This document shows positions 52,157 through 64,000 of a stretch of 64,000 nucleotides of DNA, one piece after another; the stretch's first letter is position 1, and each line of letters starts with the position of its first letter. Under the pieces are notes generated by a model that did not search any database, was not told the DNA's origin, and was given only the letters and a program-made list of their open reading frames with translations. The translations under genes were made by a program, and so were the position numbers. Source of the DNA: Ridgeia piscesae (lineage: Eukaryota > Annelida > Polychaeta > Sabellida > Siboglinidae); NCBI GenBank assembly GCA_025642075.2, contig JAODUO010000138.1:351001-415000 (forward strand), written 5' to 3'.

Positions 52157-55100
52157 AGCATTTTATTGTCCAGGAAGGGAAATAAATTTGCAATGTTCAT
52201 AAAAAATACATCAGTAGGAATTTAAAAAATACTGATAAATACAATATTAAAATAGTATGTAAATCTTAATCATGATAAAATAAAATAAAACTAATCTGTA
52301 ATATAATAGTTATTATAATTATAATTGTAATAGTCTTTCCACCAATAAAAAATAAACAAAGTACACACATAATTTATGACATGTCTCTCAAGGAAACGTC
52401 AGAGGTGCTTGTCGTTGAGAAGTCTACCGACATTAGAAGGAATGATCCATGCTTCCTATTTGTTTTGAATGTGATGGTTTGCCTGTTTTAAACTTGAGTT
52501 CTATTTTATGTATATAATTCTAAGTGATACAAAACCAAAGACAAATATCTCCTGACTCCTGTTCTTTGATTTAGAAACTGCACTACAGAAATAGTAGTAA
52601 GACAGAAGATTCAACGTAACCAGAGACACATGTGTCACAGGAGGTGGGTGAGACCTGTGGTGAGCTGAGATACAGGAAGGCAAGCACAGGGAACAACAAG
52701 GAGTGAAGACTAGAACATGTCACATGGACGCAAGTGCATAAATAGAAACAAACAGGAGAGACAATGACAGTTCCACAAAGCAGAGAACATGATTTCACTG
52801 TGGAAATATTATGACTGTTTACAGTGGCCTACACGGGGCAGCACAACTAGGACAGGAATAGAGCTGGTCTACAACAGCGGAACCGACTATGACTCATTCG
52901 ACAGTGACACTGATCGTGAATCTCATTTGCTGTTATTAGACCCACCCTCGGCTGAACTGGTTTATTCTGACATGCTCATGTTCTGTAGTCTGCACTATTA
53001 ATACTCAACATTTTCATTAAATAAATGTTTTCCAACACCATACATACCAGTACCTCTCATTAAATTGTCTTGTATTAATATCTTCGATTCATAATCATCA
53101 GAATTCCAACACTTGTATTCCACGATCTGACTGTCTTCACCACCTAATGGCAATGTCGGACACATCATTAGTATTTAAGGGATGCTAAATGCAGCAGTCA
53201 TGACCATGCAAATGAGTGCAAGTTAATGACAGCTGAATGCTGTGTTAATGTTATGTGATGATCTGAGAGCAGGAAGGAAATAGTCTGAATCCTGTCACTG
53301 GACACATGCACTGTATACATAATGAAGGCATCAATACCAAATTAAACACCATTGTCGTTGTTGAAACATCAAAACAATGAAAGTCTACATCCATCTGCAT
53401 GTGGGTGGTGTTTGTTGGACTCTTCAGATGACCAGTGAACATGTCATGAAGGTGACTGTAGTCACTAGAGACCATCATACTAGCAATAACTTGGTACTTT
53501 GTAACTAGGCAAACACCATAACCAGAGCACCACAAATGAAGCACACATGTAGTTGGAGACTACAGTGTACATGCAGGAGTCCAGCCCACTATGTATATCA
53601 TTTGATAAACCAATGGGGAATATTATTTTGCAGTATTTAACAAAAGTTACGTAACTTTGAAATTGTTCGCAACGTTGTGCACACATGTTTTTTGTATAGT
53701 TGTTACATAAAACATTTCCAACTGTTGAGACGGACAGTCTGCATAATGTTCAAGGAATTAGTGAAAATGTCAAACATCCAACACAAACTGTTAACTGGTA
53801 AACCCTTTAACCCATATGGGATTTCTGGAAAACAATGTTACATATACTGCATTGCATGTAGCTGGATCTGGAGACATCATCATCTTTGCCGTGACAACAA
53901 CACATGGTAAAACCTCCTATGATATTGGAATTGTAGAACTATATTTAGAATGGATGTGTTGTACATAATGTAAATCTAATCATGGACAGTGAGAAGACTT
54001 TAACAGGGCTGCATTCAGCATGCACAGCTGCCTGCATTGGCCGGCCTGGCCTATCAGTGCAATTGCTGACAGTTCTCTACTACAGCATAAACACCACTTG
54101 TGCCTTACATCAAGAGTGCTTCAGCTACAGCTAGAGGCTTTCTGAATATATCCTCACTAGACCCCTTCTTTAGACCTGTCTAGCCCAGGTAATCAGTTGC
54201 TTTCCTACTGCACTTAATACAAGCTGATCAGCCCTGGGCTAATCTGCAGCCATGTTTAGCACAACCAGATGGCTTTCTATAGGCGGTCTGATAACAAACT
54301 TTAGTCCAGAAAAAATAACACCTGCCAGGAATACGGTAATGGTAGGAAATGAAGCCTTTGAAACAAATCCAGCATCTGAGATGTGAATCGAACATTACAA
54401 TTCAAAATACCCAGGGTTTAGTTAGTCTTGTAAACAGGTATTTTGACCCACCTGAGAGTCTGGCAATGAAAATATTACTGAATAACCTGCACACACGCCA
54501 TAAGATAATGTGATAATGTGCCGTTTGTTCTAGTCAAATCAAAACATATGGCGAGTGTATCCACAATACCGATTAATCAGATAAGCCCCCCCAGCCGCAT
54601 TTCCGTTCACAAACAACAGGGCAGATGTGTTGCCAAAAGAAATGGGTCCAATCTAAAATCTGTGACTCATTTAGATCTAACTGATTGGAACAATGACACA
54701 CCTAAGGCAGAATCAGTGGCTGAATCAATTAATTGAGTAATTATTTTTAATTATTGAATGAATGAAATTTGCAATGGTTTGTTGAACAACTGGCAGACGT
54801 TTAATGAGTGAATGACTTAATAATCAGCAACTGATTTAACGAGCAACTTCACTGATTTCCAGTTAATTGATAAATAAATGAGTAACTGTTCAATTTGTTT
54901 ACAGCTATGAAAAAAACCATGACTACCCGGGTACATCAATGCTTTTAATTTATTTTTTATATAACTTATGTTAATTATACTCTTGAATATACTTGTAATC
55001 ATGAATACTTGCAAAATGTATCATAACTGATTGCAGTAATGATAGCACTTGTAATGTTTACATTTGTGGTATTCACATTTTTGGTAACTAGAACCAAACC

Positions 55101-58100
55101 TAATATTGACTGGTCTAGATTAGTTGTTTACGTTTTCAACAAGTTCATAACCAAACAAAGGTTGTTCCACTGGCTATTCACCCCGCCAACCTCTCCTGTC
55201 AACATAAACGAATGAGTCACAATAACGACCTTTGTCACATGTCCACTTGACACTCTTGGATCATGTCACACCAAAATCAATATTGGTTTGTGGATGTAGC
55301 ACAGGTAAACACACCTGATCTAGTTAGCACACCTTGGCCAGGTGTACACAGACACTATCAAATCCCAGTGGAGGGTAAAACTACGTTTTGTTCACATCTG
55401 AAATAAACAGTAGAATGTGGACTTTCTCAGTGGATGCTCCTATTCTGCTTGATTTATTTTAATGTTACTGTAAAACCAGTAGGAAATAAATTGTTTCTAT
55501 TTTAAAAACATCTTTTTCACTTTAAAATATCCATCCTTCTCATTAGCTCTTTAAGTGTAGCATATTCATAGATCTGTTTGACAACATTCTGCTGTGATAC
55601 TACTTTTGAAGTCTCCTAATCTTTGAATGGTTCCAAGTTGTGTTCATGTGGATTCAAGCATGTCAAAGTCTACTGCACATCTACTTCTCTGTGTCCAGCT
55701 CATTGTCTGTGTACCTAATGACACAGCTTTACTGGACCTTCTCTACAAACACATTACTCACAGGGCTACATTCTGGCAAACGCTTCATACTTCCAACACG
55801 GTCGGGGCTGCCTACTCTCTCTTAAAGTACTCGACACAATGAGTTTTAATTTATTAATTTAGTTACATTAATTTGTTTGTGAAAACAAGTATCTGTTTTG
55901 TTTTTTGTGCCAGATCAAAGTAGAACTTACCTTTATAAGAAGATTTTGATTCACCCACAATATTGGTTGTCCAAGTCTATTAAAACTAGCTGGTGTGACT
56001 GATAGTGATACATGTCCAGATGACATAACTCCAAGTCACATAGACACATGATCTACACAGTCAGAGGGCAGATAAAATGGTCTGTCTTTGTAACTTTTGC
56101 ATTAATACCTGTAAAACTTAACATCTCATAGTGTTACAAATCCATCAACTTACTAAATGCAACCCTAAATTGTCACGTTTCCATTAGACAGTCGAATCAT
56201 AAAGTTGTTTACCCAACTGTGAAGTCAAGTTATGTATTTAAGAATTCTATCACACTTTTAGTAGTCAATTATGTGCCAATAAATGTGTATAAATGTTCTG
56301 TGTTGTCACCTGTCTGTATGAGTAGGTGCGACATATATGGAAACAGCCAAACCCTCTCAACAAATGCCCCACATCTCTCTCTGTATGAAGGTGATAACAG
56401 AACAAAGTTATCGTGCATCAGAAAAATGCATCAATATTGACACCGGGTGACTGTTGAGGCCAGGCCTTGATACACTAGCTTATATCCCTACACTCATCAG
56501 ACACTGATTCTTCATGTGAAATTAACTGGCTGTTAGTTCCTGTTGGGTTATCTTTTCAACCCACATAAAGTACACTTACAATGACTTGTGATCTCAGTGT
56601 TTCTCTGGCCACTGGACACCTGACTGGACACTGCAGATAGCACAGTATGGTGACTTGTCACCTTTGTCAAATGTCAACTATGCTTGTTCAAATGTGTCAA
56701 CTGGATAATCATTGTAAAGGACAATTTAGCAACATCAAAAGACAAGTCTAAAATTACTGTTACATAGTAGTAATACACAATTCCAACATATTCTTCATTG
56801 GCATCATTGACTGAACTGTGCTATAACATTAAAACAGATGAAGCAATACAATAACCCAATTGACTACTCGATCGGTGTTTTTTACAAAGTCTTATTTTTA
56901 GCTGACATTCCTTTGGCTGTTGATCAACAGCTTTTGTGTGGGTCATAAAAAGTAACATCTTGAATTATAAATAGAAACAACGCTAGTACGAAATGACATG
57001 GTTAGTATGTGCAAGTGGTTGTGTCCACAGTGTGTTATCTACTTACAACACAGTGCCAGTCTATTCAAGCACAGTGACTTTAGGATGCCACTGCCATTCT
57101 ACTTGTCACTTGTCTCTTTTCTTGTTTGGAAACTAATTAACAATCTAGTTTAATGGGACAAATTTGTTAGAAATAAGTTTGATGAAATCACTTTTTCTAA
57201 ATGTAGTGAAGTACTCATAATTTCTTTGTTACACTTGCAAATCTCCTAAAATTTTCCCGAATGATCTTCACTATCTATACTGTAGATCAGTGTGTGTAAC
57301 TGTTTAATTTAACTAATGTATCTTATAAATGTTACAATTAGTAATTATTACAAATGAAGACATATTTTAAAAGACACGTTATTATAACCATCTAGGCCTC
57401 CTAAATGTAATCGTGAAATTTGCATAGTGCTGTTCCAACAAGTATAATGTTCACATGATAACATTCATCACACATCCATCTAGAACCCACGACGATAATA
57501 AACATTTTAAGAAAGATATAATACCTCCATAACAACGTGAATTACTACTAGTTCAACTTATTAATAGGATGGTTGTTATGGGCCTATTATTAAAGCATTG
57601 TGTACTTACAGCTTTTAGGCCTAGTTGGCCTACACAATATTGTTTGCACCATTATAGTTCATAGTGTTAAATATATATTTTATGCATAGAACAAAAAAAA
57701 GCAAACAATTTATATCTGCTTGGTGTACACACTATGTTAAAATTGTGAATGTTTTGTTTTATTCACAACCGTTGGCTGCATCGCCCACTGAGAACTAGTT
57801 TAAGGAGAAAAATACTTTTGTGTTTACTTCAAGTATGTTTTTACTTTTTACTTGTACTCCAAGTACATTTTTCTAGTAGTACTTTTAATTTTACTTGACT
57901 AGCTTTTTCTATGGTTACTTTTAGTTTTACTCAAGGGCAAAATAAATGTACTTGTTACAGCTCTGCATGCAATACAGAAAACAAAATACTAAAAATATCA
58001 TCATTGCTCACTAGACTACAAGTTTTCCTGAACTCTAAATGTCTATGTATTATATTTTAAAGTTACAAATTATACACGGCAATTTATTGAATCATTTTGA

Positions 58101-58821
58101 ATGGTACCCAAATTAGCCACGTTTCATGGAACGTTTTTAACGAACAGCTTGTTATGTGGTGTGAACAGTTTGCAACCTAGCAAAGAGGACTACTGGGGTA
58201 ATACTTTCAAGACAGCTAAATACTGTCATTTGAAGGAGCTTGACAGTATCTCCCTGGCAACAGGGCGTGTTGACTACATGTCTCACACCTGAGTCTCATC
58301 TCAACGCATTAGTCTCAGGCCTGCATTGATCAGGACACCTTGACATCCACTTGAGTTCTAGCTAAGACCCACTTCATCCAGTCAGTTAAACACATGCATA
58401 TTTAATCCACAGTAAATCCCTTGCTGCTGATCCAGCTAGCCCTGGGCTGGAGGGAGTAGGGAGTCATCAGGGACCTCTGGCTGTCTTCCCACACTGTGGG
58501 AACTGTATGGGAGATGGTCAAGATATCAGATGACACTCAGTCTATTTAGAATGTACAGTAAGCACCAAAGGACAACTGAATGGGTGGAAGAAACCCTTGT
58601 TTGAGGGTGTCTGCCCTCAGACCCCAGCCCCAGGGGAGAGTGTGGCACTCAGAGTCAGACAGTACTGGCCACCAGTAGTCATCAGGAACAGACTGTGACA
58701 ACTACACACTTACATGTGTGTCTCGGGTAACCTCAAAGTTTTCGACAGAGACAAACAGAAGGATTTTGAATTAACTCCACATAGCCCAATCAGCCACATA
58801 TTATAGTCTTAAAACTACACA

Positions 58822-59199
58822 TGTATGTATGTATGTATGTATGTATGTATGTATGTATGTATGTATGTATGTATGTATGTATGTATGTATGTATGTATGT
58901 ATGTATGTATGTATGTATGTATGTATGTATGTATGTATGTATGTATGTATGTATGTATGTATGTATGTATGTATGTATGTATGTATGTATGTATGTATGT
59001 ATGTATGTATGTATGTATGTATGTATGTATGTATGTATGTATGTATGTATGTATGTATGTATGTATGTATGTATGTATGTATGTATGTATGTATGTATGT
59101 ATGTATGTATGTATGTATGTATGTATGTATGTATGTATGTATGTATGTATGTAGTGTATGTATGTATGTATGTATGTATGTATGTATGTATGTATGTAT
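58822..59199 (+). repeat. (GTAT)n tetranucleotide microsatellite, about 94 copies
   Basis: Perfect for about 331 bp, one missing-base interruption at 59153 (gtagtgtatg), then about 45 bp more. The purity points to recent expansion. Met-Tyr-Val-Cys open frames in all three plus frames are by-products. Confidence 0.98.
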
Positions 59200-59270
59200 G
59201 TGTGTGTCTACTCAGTTTCTATCAATGTGTTTATTGAATGTCAGTCATGATTTTATTACATTTATGGAAA

Positions 59271-59660
59271 CTGTCCACTGGACAACTGTCCACTGGACAA
59301 CTGTCCACTGGACAACTGTCCACTGGACAACTGTCCACTGGACAACTGTCCACTGGACAACTGTCCACTGGACAACTGTCCACTGGACAACTGTCCACTG
59401 GACAACTGTCCACTGGACAACTGTCCACTGGACAACTGTCCACTGGACAACTGTCCACTGGACAACTGTCCACTGGGCAACTGTCCACTGGACAACCGTC
59501 CACTAGGCAACCGTCCACTGGACAACCGTCCACTGAGCAACCGTCTACTAGGCTACCGTCCACTAGGCAACTGTCCACTGGACAACCGTCCACTGAGCAA
59601 CCGTCCACTAGGCTACCGTCCACTAGGCAACCGTCCACTAGGCAACCGTCCACTAGGCAA
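59271..59660. repeat. 15-bp minisatellite, about 26 copies, with internal dyad symmetry
   Basis: Unit ctgtccactggacaa (15 bp), in which tgtccactggaca is an inverted repeat around one base. Perfect for the first 13 or so copies, then variants (ccgtccactaggcaa, gagcaa, ggctac) form a secondary pattern toward the right. Five-codon open frames on both strands are by-products. Confidence 0.97.
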
Positions 59661-61649
59661 CTGTCTGTATCCTGCTTCACTACAGTGAGGATTCAGTTAA
59701 AATGTGGTAAGTCTTGAGTCTTAAAATGTTGTTGCTGGGACAAAGTGGGCACTGTGCCAAATGTATTAACCCTGTAAAAAGTTCCAGTAGTCTGACTCTG
59801 CAGACACCAGTTGAAGGCTTGAAGCTCATGCTAACACTGCAGCCTGCTGTCACAGACCTTTCTCTAGTCACTGGCCAGTACTGGACATGGAGCAGCTGAG
59901 TCTAGTCATTGTCCAGGTGACCACTGACCAGACATAACACAGCAAGCAAGGTGACATTGTCCAGGTGACAGCTGGACTGGGCAATTTGACTTGCACCAGC
60001 AGTAGTCATTGTCACCAGTTATCACCAAACAGGCAAACCTTGCTTTATGATCACCTTGGAAATACAGTAACCTACCTGGGGTACTACTAGTAGGACTAAA
60101 GTTAAATTTAGAACAGTCCCACATTATTTGATTTCTGTAATGTTAAATGTATATGAAAACAGTGCATACTGCTAATGTGGTCACCTTGCCAATGAGGCCA
60201 GGCCACCTTGCTAGTGAGGTCATCTGTCAAGTGCCATGGGTGACTGTCATACAGGTTCCACAGGGACAGTAAGGTCATTTTATAAAAATGTGAACTGAAT
60301 TAAACTTACCCCTTTGAACCATTTCAGGATGGTGTAGGTATCTTCCAGATCATGTCATGTGATTCTATAAATAACAAAGCATATATTTAATAATGACATA
60401 CATACACCTTTTTCATGGTGTGTCTACATTTTACTAGTATGTTAGCAACTTGTAAGCCATGTTGAACCATAGCAGCCATCATGCACTGATGTCAACTGTC
60501 TTGTCTTGGTTCAGAATACACTACGTATACAACATTTGTATGTGTGGATCATGCAACAGTTATCCACAGTCCTGAGTAACTATGGTGTATGTATGGTCAT
60601 TAATCTTGTCTCAAGTCTGGTCAGATTCAAGTATTACAGCCACAAGATGGCAGCTAGCACTGGTTACTATGTTACGTACTCATGTCTAGTACTGCCCTTC
60701 ACAAAAACTGAATGAAACATTAATTGCATTATAATTACCGATTACTTTCAGAACTAGAATTTAAACAATCATCTTGTTTCTCCACATGACTGAGTGAATC
60801 ATTCATGTTGCCTCCTACTCCACATATTCGGGCATAATTTGTCAACAAATTATTATAATATTTGGATGTTCTGAGGGTGGAACAAAAGCTAGTGAAATAA
60901 CAAGACTGAACTTGCATCATGACTCAGTGGCTATAAAAAGCAAACCATGACAACTTGTTTTTGCTCTCGTCTGTGGCACAACTCTCCCCAATGCATGCCT
61001 GTTGTTGCCTGTACAGTGGCGACTGTCATTTATTTATATCACTTCTGCAATGTACCTGATCAATATTTCTGAGGAAGAAATGTGGACGTGAGTGCGCTTA
61101 CAATTCCACATACACCCTGTACAACCAACCATGGACGATGGACATGAAGATTCCAAACAATATAAACATTAGTTGACACAATAATTCAATTCAATCTAGG
61201 CACATGCTACGGAAGGACCAAACTCTTCTTGTCAATGCGTCTATAAAATTATTAGGAATGCACCTTGTCCATTAGTTTTATAATTGGCAGCATTTGTGAT
61301 AAATGTGCTAAGAAAGTATAGGTATTTGCATATGTGAGAGATCTGATGAAAAGACAATGCATTAGATGTAGGTCAATTAGTGCATTAGATGTATGTCAAT
61401 TAGTGCATCAGATGTAGGTCAATTTATGCAGTCATCCTCAACTGACAAGCACCACCCTAATAGAGATATTAGGAGGCTGGCAGAAGATGTAACTTAGCAT
61501 GACTAGTGTCCACTTTGACATGCTAATTTGTTTTTTTTAAACAAAAAACAAAGTTTTGCCAAATATAAAATACTGGTCTGAGCCCAATAATATAAGCAAT
61601 CAATTGTTTAGGTACGTAAGCTGAAAAAGTCAAAAAGTGTAAAAAAAAA
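59661..61649. other. No gene seen; small 24-bp triplicate near 61359-61431
   Basis: Unique sequence without coding support. Three consecutive near-copies of gcattagatgtaggtcaatt-agt form a short direct repeat at 61359-61431. Confidence 0.45.
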
Positions 61650-61751
61650 TACAATTTGTCTCTAACGTGGAAATATAATTATAGTAGTTTTACCAGTAGT
61701 ATATACTACTGGTAAAACTACTACATTTTTCCACGTAGAAGACAAATTGTA
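61650..61751. mobile_element. Foldback element of about 102 bp with a perfect 42-nt inner palindrome
   Basis: Outer arms tacaatttgtct...acgtgga and tccacgt...agacaaattgta are inverted copies, and the centre 61682-61723 (tagtagttttaccagtagta / tactactggtaaaactacta around ta) is a perfect palindrome of 42 nt. The outer ends abut TA/A-rich sequence, compatible with a TA target site. Size and structure fit a palindromic MITE. There is no open frame. Confidence 0.6.
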
Positions 61752-64000
61752 TATATATATATATTGTATATGTATATATATAAAGAAGTATATACCTCTG
61801 TGCAGGCTTTATCATAGCAGTTGTAGATACTATAAATAGTAATAGTTCTAGAAAAGGTGTGACTACCAGGTATTCATTCACATGTGACAGCTGGAGTAAA
61901 TTAACAAATTACTTCTTTCTTGTTAAACTGTTCTTTTAAACAAATAATTAATTGTGAAAACAATTACTTGCTGCTGCACATTTTGTAGGTTGATTTATGA
62001 GTAGGGTAGTGTGTGTACTTGTGAAATGCACTAAAAGGCTACCTTTGCAAATGCTAGCAATATTATAGCAATATGAAATAGTCATTATCTTCATCACCAG
62101 TCAGTTAACACAGCAGCTCCAGGCTGGCTGCTGAAAGTGTTCTGGTTAAATCTAGTAATAATTAATAATGTTTTTGCTTCCCAAACAAACTATACTATAA
62201 CAAAAAATAGAGGCTTAACAAATAAAAATGCTGTAAGCTTATATCATGTTATGATATATTTATGTGTTCATAACAAATGGCAACTTTTTGCCAATAACAG
62301 GAGTGTGATGAAACAACAGTCACCTGACTGACTGCTGTTTACATCAATGAGTTTGTTGTCATTTGTGAGAAGGGTCTGGCCAATGACAATGTGTTATAAA
62401 TTATAAACACCAGTGCCATGGTAACCTTACATCTGACCCTGGCCAAGTTGTTTAAATGTTATTTATTTCTACAATCATTTCTGTTGCTTTCATGCTGTGA
62501 TATTTTCTTGTTAAATGAAGATAGAACTTATATTGTCTGATGGTTTTGTGAAGTGTAACTGCGTGTGACCTCTAACCCGGCCACCTGTGTATGTGTCACA
62601 GTGACAAGAGACAAGAGACAAGAACAGAACAAGTAGTCTCTAGACAGACATCACTGGATCCTATGACAATGACAGTGTCACAGTACCACAGCTGTGCATG
62701 CATGTCTCACTGCTATCTAATATCTCTACAAACTCTCAGGAGATGTCATTTCCACAGCAATACGGTTCATCCCCAAAGATAACTCATCTATCAAAAGCAT
62801 GTTCCATTACAGCCCCTTGATAGCGGAATAACACTGGCAGGTGTCGTGTCAGAGGGGCTTGTTTTGATGCAAAACTAAATGGAAATGCTTCATATGAGTC
62901 AGTATTTGACAAAGCGAGTTGGGTCACCTTGCAGTTGCTAAACAAACCAACATGACATCTTGTTTTACAGCCATTATGTGTTGTAGCCAGCAATTACATC
63001 AAATTAGGTTGTGATTACCCAAGGCAGGACATAAATCATTGTGTCCTACTGAATGTCCCCTCCAGCATAACATCGCTTGAAATTCTCATCAGATACACAC
63101 TTCCTCCTTTTCATCTAATACATGTAATTATGCATATTATGGTTGGCCTCTACTTAACCTACATAGTACAAGTATGTTTGAACAAATGTTGAGAAAAGTA
63201 ATCTTAAAAAACATTTGTTACAGAATAAAGCAGGGTTGAGTAAAATTACAGTTTTTCAATTAATGCTCCTTTGACAATTAATTAAAGCCATGACAGCATT
63301 ATCAAAAAAGATAACCTAATATTTTAAAGTTGTATTAACAATCTAAACGCCTATAGTATTCTGATTATATTCTATTCTATAACAGGTAAAGTTAAACTTC
63401 ATTTAACTTAACTATAATTGTAATTTAACCAAACCTTGCACTGCACTCAGCTAGACATAAAGAATCATAATTCAAGAAAGAACTGCAAAAACCGAAACCC
63501 CCATAACACTGTTTTCATTGATTCCGATATATTTTTTAAAACAAACTGTTCATGGTCGGTTGGTATTTTGGGGCTCAATATTTCAAAAAGCTGTATGTGC
63601 CATTCCAGTGGTAGAATTTAACTGTTTTCTATATCATTGTAATGTTAATAATGCCATCTACACATATGTCACTGGCTATATGCAGAAATATTTTATATTT
63701 CATTGATGTTTCAAAGTCCTGAACCCATAAATCTGTAAGTTGCCAGTTTAGCATGTCACTGAAAAACCAACTACATACTGGTATGTTTGATAAGGTCACA
63801 TTCCTAAATTCAGAAATATAACCAGTGGCGTTACAGTTACAACAAAGTAATAAAAAAGTTTACTTATATTTCATTAAGGGCAGGGACACTACCCTGGTAG
63901 TCTAGTTTAGCACCTATGACTGTACTAGTGGCTGTATAAGTGTATTGTATTCAAATACTGTTATGCTCAAATTATGCTGACAGTAACACCTAAATTTAGC
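61752..64000. other. No gene seen
   Basis: AT-rich unique sequence. Open frames of 61-69 codons have no recognisable features or splice context. No RNA gene recognised. Confidence 0.45.

Larger units (their letters stand above)
51656..58820. other. No firm gene; TA and AATAC microsatellites
   Basis: AT-rich sequence. The one stretch with some gene-like look is a plus-strand open frame at 52825-53001 followed by aataaa at 53020 (see findings). The remaining open frames (up to about 97 codons) show no family resemblance. Confidence 0.4.

Noticed and set aside
54518..54736. 72-codon plus-strand frame with fairly balanced composition
   Set aside because: No acceptor or donor joining it to anything, no family resemblance, and it lies in AT-rich sequence where such frames occur by chance.

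Overview
This window is animal nuclear DNA and contains no prokaryotic genes. It is about 40% GC by eye, carries intron-split coding sequence, and is packed with microsatellites and minisatellites. The only gene I can support is on the minus strand. Joining its exons by GT-AG splicing with matching phases gives a continuous reading frame of about 852 residues that matches the RIPOR (formerly FAM65) family of Rho-interacting cell polarization regulators from end to end. The species is probably an invertebrate, perhaps a lophotrochozoan such as a mollusc; that is a guess from intron and repeat style.

Gene layout (minus strand, so it reads right to left): coding exon 1 with the start codon lies at 38957-39289, followed by exons at 37378-37459, 35534-35557 (a 24-nt microexon), 32195-32248, 31047-31095, 18450-18544, 18173-18236, 13916-14082, 10434-10582, 9976-10099, 8912-9322, 6176-6294, 5403-5712, 3933-4065, 2897-3055, 2000-2152 and 1288-1437. 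A possible fragment of exon 18 lies at 1-12. The C-terminal end, roughly 90 residues by comparison with vertebrate proteins, lies outside the window. The promoter and 5' non-coding exons were not identified and should lie to the right of 39289.

The introns are dominated by tandem repeats: unit 45 bp (3067-3766), 28 bp (4620-5395), 62/63 bp (6585-8911), 42 bp (10558-13036), 35-38 bp (14070-17548), 46 bp (19008-19905), GA and an 8-bp motif (21279-22375), 32 bp with about 210 copies (23886-30620), and TTGGGG (34608-34774). The most striking observation is that three arrays are built from the splice junctions themselves. The 42-bp and 35-bp units each contain the 3' splice site plus the first exon bases of the exon they touch, and the 63-bp unit contains the 5' splice site plus the last exon bases of its exon. 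The gene therefore carries dozens of duplicated copies of its own splice signals. In the 42-bp array the nearest copies remain in frame with the exon.

The right part (39290-64000) has no gene I can defend. It holds a 19-bp minisatellite, a 35/39-bp minisatellite of 3.5 kb, two foldback (palindromic) elements, a very pure GTAT tract and a 15-bp minisatellite. Two places look like assembly trouble rather than biology: the homopolymer-rich sequence around the GA tract (20920-22805), and an indel-rich partial duplication at 47990-49610.
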